Positions 15,147 to 18,461 of a stretch of 18,461 nucleotides of DNA are shown in pieces; the first letter of the stretch is position 1, and every line of letters starts with the position of its first letter. The stretch is taken from the NCBI RefSeq assembly GCF_047607725.1, contig NZ_JBLKSS010000046.1, positions 1-18,461 of the forward strand. Reading direction: 5' to 3'. Under the pieces are notes generated by a model that saw nothing but the letters and a program-made list of their open reading frames with translations, made no database searches and was not told the origin of the DNA. The position numbers and the translations under genes were made by a program. This stretch comes from JBLKSS01 sp047607725. GTDB lineage: Bacteria > Pseudomonadota > Gammaproteobacteria > Enterobacterales > Enterobacteriaceae.

Positions 15147-16321
15147 GCGTCACCATTATCGGCGGCGGCATGGCCGGCGCGACGCTGGCGCTGGCGCTTT
15201 CGCATCTGAGCCGTGGTACCCTGCAAATCGACCTGGTGGAGGCGCGGACGCCGGAAAGCCGCGATCATCCCGGCTTCGACGCCCGCGCTATCGCGCTGGC
15301 GCAGGGGACCTGCCGCGAGCTGACCGCCATCGGCGTCTGGCCGGCGCTGGCACCTTGCGCCACCGCTATTACCCGGGTGGAGGTGAGCGACAAAGGGCAC
15401 CTGGGTAAAGTTCAAATTGCGGCCGGCGACTATCAGTTGCCGGCGCTGGGCTATGTCGTGGAGCTGCACGCGGCCGGCAAACGGCTATTTGACCTGCTGC
15501 GCCAGGCACCCGGCGTGCGGCTGCATTGTCCGGCAACGCTTGAAGGCATCAGGCGCGAGCAAGCGGGTAACGTCATTACCCTGGATAACGGCGTGGAACT
15601 CAACGCGCAACTGGCGGCGGCGGCGGACGGCTCGCGCTCGCCGCTGGCGGCGCAATGCGGCATCCGCTGGCGGCAGCGGGATTATCAGCAAATTGCGGTT
15701 ATCGCCAACATCAGCACCGTCGTGCCGCACGGTGGTGATGCGTTCGAGCGGTTTACCCCACAGGGCCCGCTGGCGTTGCTGCCCATGTCCGGCGCGCGCA
15801 GTTCGCTGGTCTGGTGCCTGCCGGCTGCGTATGAGCATGACATTGCCAACTGGGACGAAGGGCGGTTTTGCCAGGCGTTGCAGCAGGCGTTTGGCTGGCG
15901 GCTCGGCCGTATTACCGCCACCGGCGAGCGCCAGTGTTACCCGCTGCGGCTGCGCACGGCCGAGCGGCATATTGCCCACCGCCTGGCGCTGGTGGGTAAT
16001 GCCGCACAAACGCTGCATCCCATTGCCGGCCAGGGGTTCAACCTGGGGCTGCGTGATGTGATGACGCTGGCGGAAACCCTGGCGCAGGCTGTGGTGCAGG
16101 GGGAAGATATCGGCGATTACGCCGTGCTGTCGCGCTACCAGCGTCGTCGGCAGCCTGACCAGGCCGGTACCGTTGGCATCACCGACGGGCTGATTCATCT
16201 GTTCGCCAACCGTCACCTGCCGTTAGTGGTGGGCCGAAATCTTGGGCTGCTGGCCATGGCCCATATTCCGTCGCTGCGCGATGCGCTGGCGCGTAAAACG
16301 CTGGGCTGGGTGGCCCGTTGA
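15143..16321 (+). CDS. ubiH: 2-octaprenyl-6-methoxyphenol hydroxylase UbiH
   Basis: UbiH is an FAD monooxygenase that hydroxylates C4 (numbering varies) of the ubiquinone ring precursor. The 392-residue frame has the length of E. coli UbiH and matches throughout. The FAD-binding Rossmann motif IIGGGMAGATLALALSHLS is at residues 5-23. The second FAD motif, LVGNAAQTLHPIAGQGFNLG, lies at about 287-306. The family motif HPGFDARAIALAQGT is also conserved. The start overlaps the pepP stop by 4 nt, and ubiI follows 31 bp later, so the three genes are likely one transcript with ygfB. No lesion is seen. Confidence 0.95.
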   Translation: MSVTIIGGGMAGATLALALSHLSRGTLQIDLVEARTPESRDHPGFDARAIALAQGTCRELTAIGVWPALAPCATAITRVEVSDKGHLGKVQIAAGDYQLPALGYVVELHAAGKRLFDLLRQAPGVRLHCPATLEGIRREQAGNVITLDNGVELNAQLAAAADGSRSPLAAQCGIRWRQRDYQQIAVIANISTVVPHGGDAFERFTPQGPLALLPMSGARSSLVWCLPAAYEHDIANWDEGRFCQALQQAFGWRLGRITATGERQCYPLRLRTAERHIAHRLALVGNAAQTLHPIAGQGFNLGLRDVMTLAETLAQAVVQGEDIGDYAVLSRYQRRRQPDQAGTVGITDGLIHLFANRHLPLVVGRNLGLLAMAHIPSLRDALARKTLGWVAR

Positions 16322-16352
16322 CCCCGACCCGTAAGCAAGGATCCATTAAGCT

Positions 16353-17570
16353 ATGCAAGCATTTGATATCGTGATTAGCGGCGGCGGCCTGGTCGGCCTG
16401 GCGCTGGCCTGCGGCCTGCAGGGGACTGGACTGCGCGGGGCGGTCATCGAGCGCCAGGGGCCGGAGGCGATTCCCCCTGCCGAGCAGCCTGCGCTGCGGG
16501 TTTCCGCCATCAATGCCGCCAGCCGGCGTTTGCTGCAGCATGTGCAGGTCTGGGAGGCCATCACCGCGCAGCGCGCCAATCCTTATCGGGGCATTGAAGT
16601 CTGGGAGCGGGACAGTTTCGGGCGTATCGCCTTCGACGGTGCCGGACTGGGGTATCCCGAGCTGGGGCATATCATTGAAAATCCGCTCATTCAGCAGGCA
16701 TTATGGCGCCGCGCGGAGCAACTGGCCGAGGTGACGCTGATAGCGCCCGCCACGCTGCGCCAGGTGGCCTGGGGTGAAAATGAAGCGTTTATCACCCTTG
16801 ACGACGACCGGATGCTGACCGCCCGACTGGTCGTGGCGGCGGACGGCGCGCGCTCTTGGCTGCGGACCCATGCCGATATCCCGCTGACTTTTTGGGACTA
16901 CCAGCATCATGCGCTGGTGGCGACCATGCGCACCGCCCGGCCCCATGGCAATATCGCCCGCCAGACGTTTCACGGTGACGGCATCCTGGCGTTTTTGCCG
17001 CTAAGCAACCCGCATTTAAGCTCTATCGTCTGGTCGCTGCCGCCGTCGGTGGCGCAAGAGCGCCTGACGGCGCCCGCCGAGGCGTTCAACGCCGCGCTGG
17101 CCATGAACTTCAGTCTGGCGCTGGGGTTATGCGAGCTGCAGGGCGAACGGCAAACCTTCCCGCTCACCGGCCGTTATGCACGCAATTTCGCCGCCCACCG
17201 CCTGGTGCTGGTAGGGGATGCCGCGCATACCGTCCATCCGCTGGCGGGGCAAGGCGTCAACCTGGGGTTCATGGATGTCGCGGAACTGTTGGGAGAAGTG
17301 CGGCGCCTGCGAAAAGCCGGCAAGGATATCGGCCATTACCCCTACCTGCGGCGCTACGAGCGCAGCCGCAAACACAGCGCCGCGCTGATGCTGGCGGGCA
17401 TGCAGGGATTTCGCGAGCTTTTCGCCGGCCAGCAGCCGCTAAAGAGGTGGGTCCGCGACGCCGGTTTGCGGCTGGCGGATACGCTACCCGGCGTTAAGCC
17501 GCGCTTCATCAAACAGGCGATGGGATTGAACGATTTACCTGCCTGGCTGGCGACTGAGTCCTTCGACTGA
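16353..17570 (+). CDS. ubiI: Ubiquinone C5 hydroxylase UbiI (VisC)
   Basis: UbiI is an FAD monooxygenase that hydroxylates carbon 5 of the ubiquinone ring during aerobic synthesis. The 405-residue frame matches E. coli UbiI (400). It has the N-terminal FAD motif VISGGGLVGLALACGLQG at about 6-23, LRVSAINAASRRLL, the block ADIPLTFWDYQHHALVATMR, and the second FAD motif LVGDAAHTVHPLAGQGVNLG. The C-terminal KHSAALMLAGMQGF and AMGLNDLPAWL are also conserved. It ends the plus-strand unit; a terminator stands 52 bp after the stop codon. With UbiH, two of the three aerobic ring hydroxylations are encoded here. The gene after it in E. coli is gcvT, which is not present in the window. Confidence 0.95.
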   Translation: MQAFDIVISGGGLVGLALACGLQGTGLRGAVIERQGPEAIPPAEQPALRVSAINAASRRLLQHVQVWEAITAQRANPYRGIEVWERDSFGRIAFDGAGLGYPELGHIIENPLIQQALWRRAEQLAEVTLIAPATLRQVAWGENEAFITLDDDRMLTARLVVAADGARSWLRTHADIPLTFWDYQHHALVATMRTARPHGNIARQTFHGDGILAFLPLSNPHLSSIVWSLPPSVAQERLTAPAEAFNAALAMNFSLALGLCELQGERQTFPLTGRYARNFAAHRLVLVGDAAHTVHPLAGQGVNLGFMDVAELLGEVRRLRKAGKDIGHYPYLRRYERSRKHSAALMLAGMQGFRELFAGQQPLKRWVRDAGLRLADTLPGVKPRFIKQAMGLNDLPAWLATESFD

Positions 17571-17622
17571 ATTATTCTAATTTTACCATTCCTTTTGGAT
17601 TACATTTTCTAATTCGATGCCT

Positions 17623-17662
17623 AAACCCCGCCGGGATTAAAAAAGCAGTGGCGGGGTTTTTT
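17623..17662 (+). terminator. Factor-independent terminator after ubiI
   Basis: AAACCCCGCC (17623-17632) pairs with GGCGGGGTTT from 17650, followed by more T to make a six-T run. The loop is 17 nt. It closes the ygfB-pepP-ubiH-ubiI unit. Confidence 0.88.
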
Positions 17663-17687
17663 GTGATTAAACTGCAGGTTCCGACGT

Positions 17688-17779
17688 ATCCGATCATCTG
17701 TTCCGGCGACATCCGATCAGTTATTCCGATATTTTCCGATCACCCATTCCAGTGATATTCGATCACGTGTTCGCTCATC
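17688..17779 (+). repeat. Four 23-bp direct repeats beside the right IS
   Basis: Units at 17688-17710, 17711-17733, 17734-17756 and 17757-17779 run without gaps. Each has YCGATCA at positions 3-9; in units 1-3 TTCC follows at positions 14-17. The array ends 18 bp before the IS66-like end. Arrays of terminal repeats like this occur at the ends of some IS21-family elements, so this may be a remnant of one; I cannot confirm that from the sequence alone. Confidence 0.7.
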
Positions 17780-17881
17780 TTCTGACTCGGTTTTAGTGTA
17801 AGCGTACGTCCAGCGCCGTCTGTTAATTTCCCATCAAATTATTGAAGATGATGTCCATTATTTTTTTAATGGGCGCAATTC

Positions 17882-18218
17882 ATGAAACAAACCCCACCAA
17901 AACCCTCAAGACGTCGTCCCAATTTCCCGCTGGACTTTAAAATTAAGCTGGTTGAACAGGCGCTCCAGCCCGGTGTATCCATTGCCAAGCTGGCACGGGA
18001 TAACGGTATCAATGACAATTTGCTGTTCAACTGGCACCAGCTCTACCGTCAGGGCAAGTTCGGTGTCCAACCTAAAATCCCCACTACACAGTAGGCTGAG
18101 CTACTGGCGGTTACACTCAACGCCGAACCATCACCCTTACGTTCTCCTTTACCCTCTGCCGAACCCATTACTTGCGACATTGAGTTCACCGGTGCCCGGT
18201 TACGGCTGGCCCGCAATC
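17882..18218 (+). pseudogene. tnpA: IS66-family TnpA, interrupted by a stop codon
   Basis: TnpA is the small DNA-binding accessory protein of IS66 elements. The first 70 codons are typical, with a helix-turn-helix: DFKIKLVEQALQPGVSIAKL then ARDNGINDNLLFNWHQLYRQG. TAG at 18092-18094 then stops the frame, but TnpA-like sequence goes on in the same frame (AELLAVTLNAEPSP, then ITCDIEFTGARLRL), so CAG to TAG is likely. After GARLRL the frame leaves the expected ending and runs straight into the tnpB start, which suggests a short deletion of the tnpA 3' end. The end coordinate is approximate. Confidence 0.75.
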
Positions 18219-18461
18219 ATGATGGGCTTACCGGCGGGCACCCGTATCTGGCTCGTCGCCGGCCACACCGATATGCGAACCGGCTTCCAGGGCCTCGCCG
18301 CCAAAGTCGTGTCCGCCCTCGAGGAAAATCCGTTATCCGGCCATGTCTTCGTCTTCCGGGGAAAACGCGGCAACCTGATAAAGGTCCTGTGGTCAACCGA
18401 TGACGGCCTGTGCCTGTTGGCAAAACGCCTTGAGCGCGGCCGTTTTGTCTGGCCGCTGGCC
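18219..18461 (+). CDS. tnpB: IS66-family TnpB (Orf2), N-terminal part
   Basis: An open frame of 81 codons from ATG 18219 to the window edge encodes LPAGTRIWLVAGHTDMRTGF, SGHVFVFRGKRGNLIKVLW and DDGLCLLAKRLERGRFVWPL. These are the hallmark motifs of the IS66 Orf2 (TnpB) family, whose members are about 115 residues. A second ATG (18222) is also possible as start. No lesion is visible in the part present; the rest lies outside the window. TnpB is needed together with TnpA and TnpC for efficient IS66 transposition. Confidence 0.85.
   Translation, partial: MMGLPAGTRIWLVAGHTDMRTGFQGLAAKVVSALEENPLSGHVFVFRGKRGNLIKVLWSTDDGLCLLAKRLERGRFVWPLA

Larger units (their letters stand above)
17798..18461 (+). 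mobile_element. IS66-like insertion sequence, left part (cut by window edge)
   Basis: The element starts GTAAGCGTACG at 17798, has a leader of about 84 bp, then tnpA and tnpB in the order of IS66 elements. The large transposase gene tnpC would lie beyond the window. It is an inverted copy of the element at 1-138: over the shared 138 nt only three bases differ. It lies about 230 bp after ubiI, where gcvT is expected from E. coli gene order. Confidence 0.85.

Noticed and set aside
17688..17779. CRISPR array
   Set aside because: The 23-bp units are contiguous without spacers and diverge from each other, so it is not a repeat-spacer array.

Overview
This window looks like the chromosome of an enterobacterial insect symbiont in an early stage of genome decay. 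The best fit is a Sodalis-like organism, inferred from the proteins and the decay pattern and not proven. The proteins are close to E. coli K-12 homologues recalled from memory, base composition is GC-rich, several genes carry single recent lesions, and insertion-sequence ends are frequent.

Layout. (1) 1-138: the left end of an IS66-like insertion sequence, reading out of the window. (2) 143-5601, minus strand: the distal end of the flagellar operon in the order flgH-flgI-flgJ-flgK-flgL. Only flgK is open throughout. flgL has a 1-nt frameshift, flgJ a nonsense codon plus a frameshift, flgI one nonsense codon, and flgH an internal deletion with frameshifts. flgG, expected next, is absent. (3) 5602-6581: no recognisable gene. 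It holds a 325-bp MITE-like element with 50-bp inverted repeats and a 7-bp tandem repeat. (4) 6582-17570: a block collinear with the E. coli argO-yggE-argP-rpiA-serA-ygfA-ssrS-zapA-ygfB-pepP-ubiH-ubiI region. All of it is intact except serA, which is a pseudogene. (5) 17571-17797: a terminator and four 23-bp direct repeats. (6) 17798-18461: a second copy of the IS66-like end, inverted relative to the first, with a broken tnpA and the start of tnpB. It lies where gcvT would be expected.

How the genes work together. flgH-flgL would build the flagellar L and P rings, digest the wall for the rod, and form the hook-filament junction; with these lesions no functional flagellum is expected from this locus. 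argO (arginine exporter) is kept with its activator argP. rpiA keeps the pentose-phosphate branch, but the first step of serine synthesis from 3-phosphoglycerate is lost with serA. 6S RNA, ygfA and zapA form a minus-strand unit. ygfB-pepP-ubiH-ubiI form a plus-strand unit whose last two genes hydroxylate the ubiquinone ring.

I found no convincing new multi-gene system. The most unusual items are the MITE-like element, whose arms resemble the IS66 tnpA start in reversed orientation, the 48-bp coding-phase tandem repeat behind serA, and the 23-bp repeat cluster beside the right IS.
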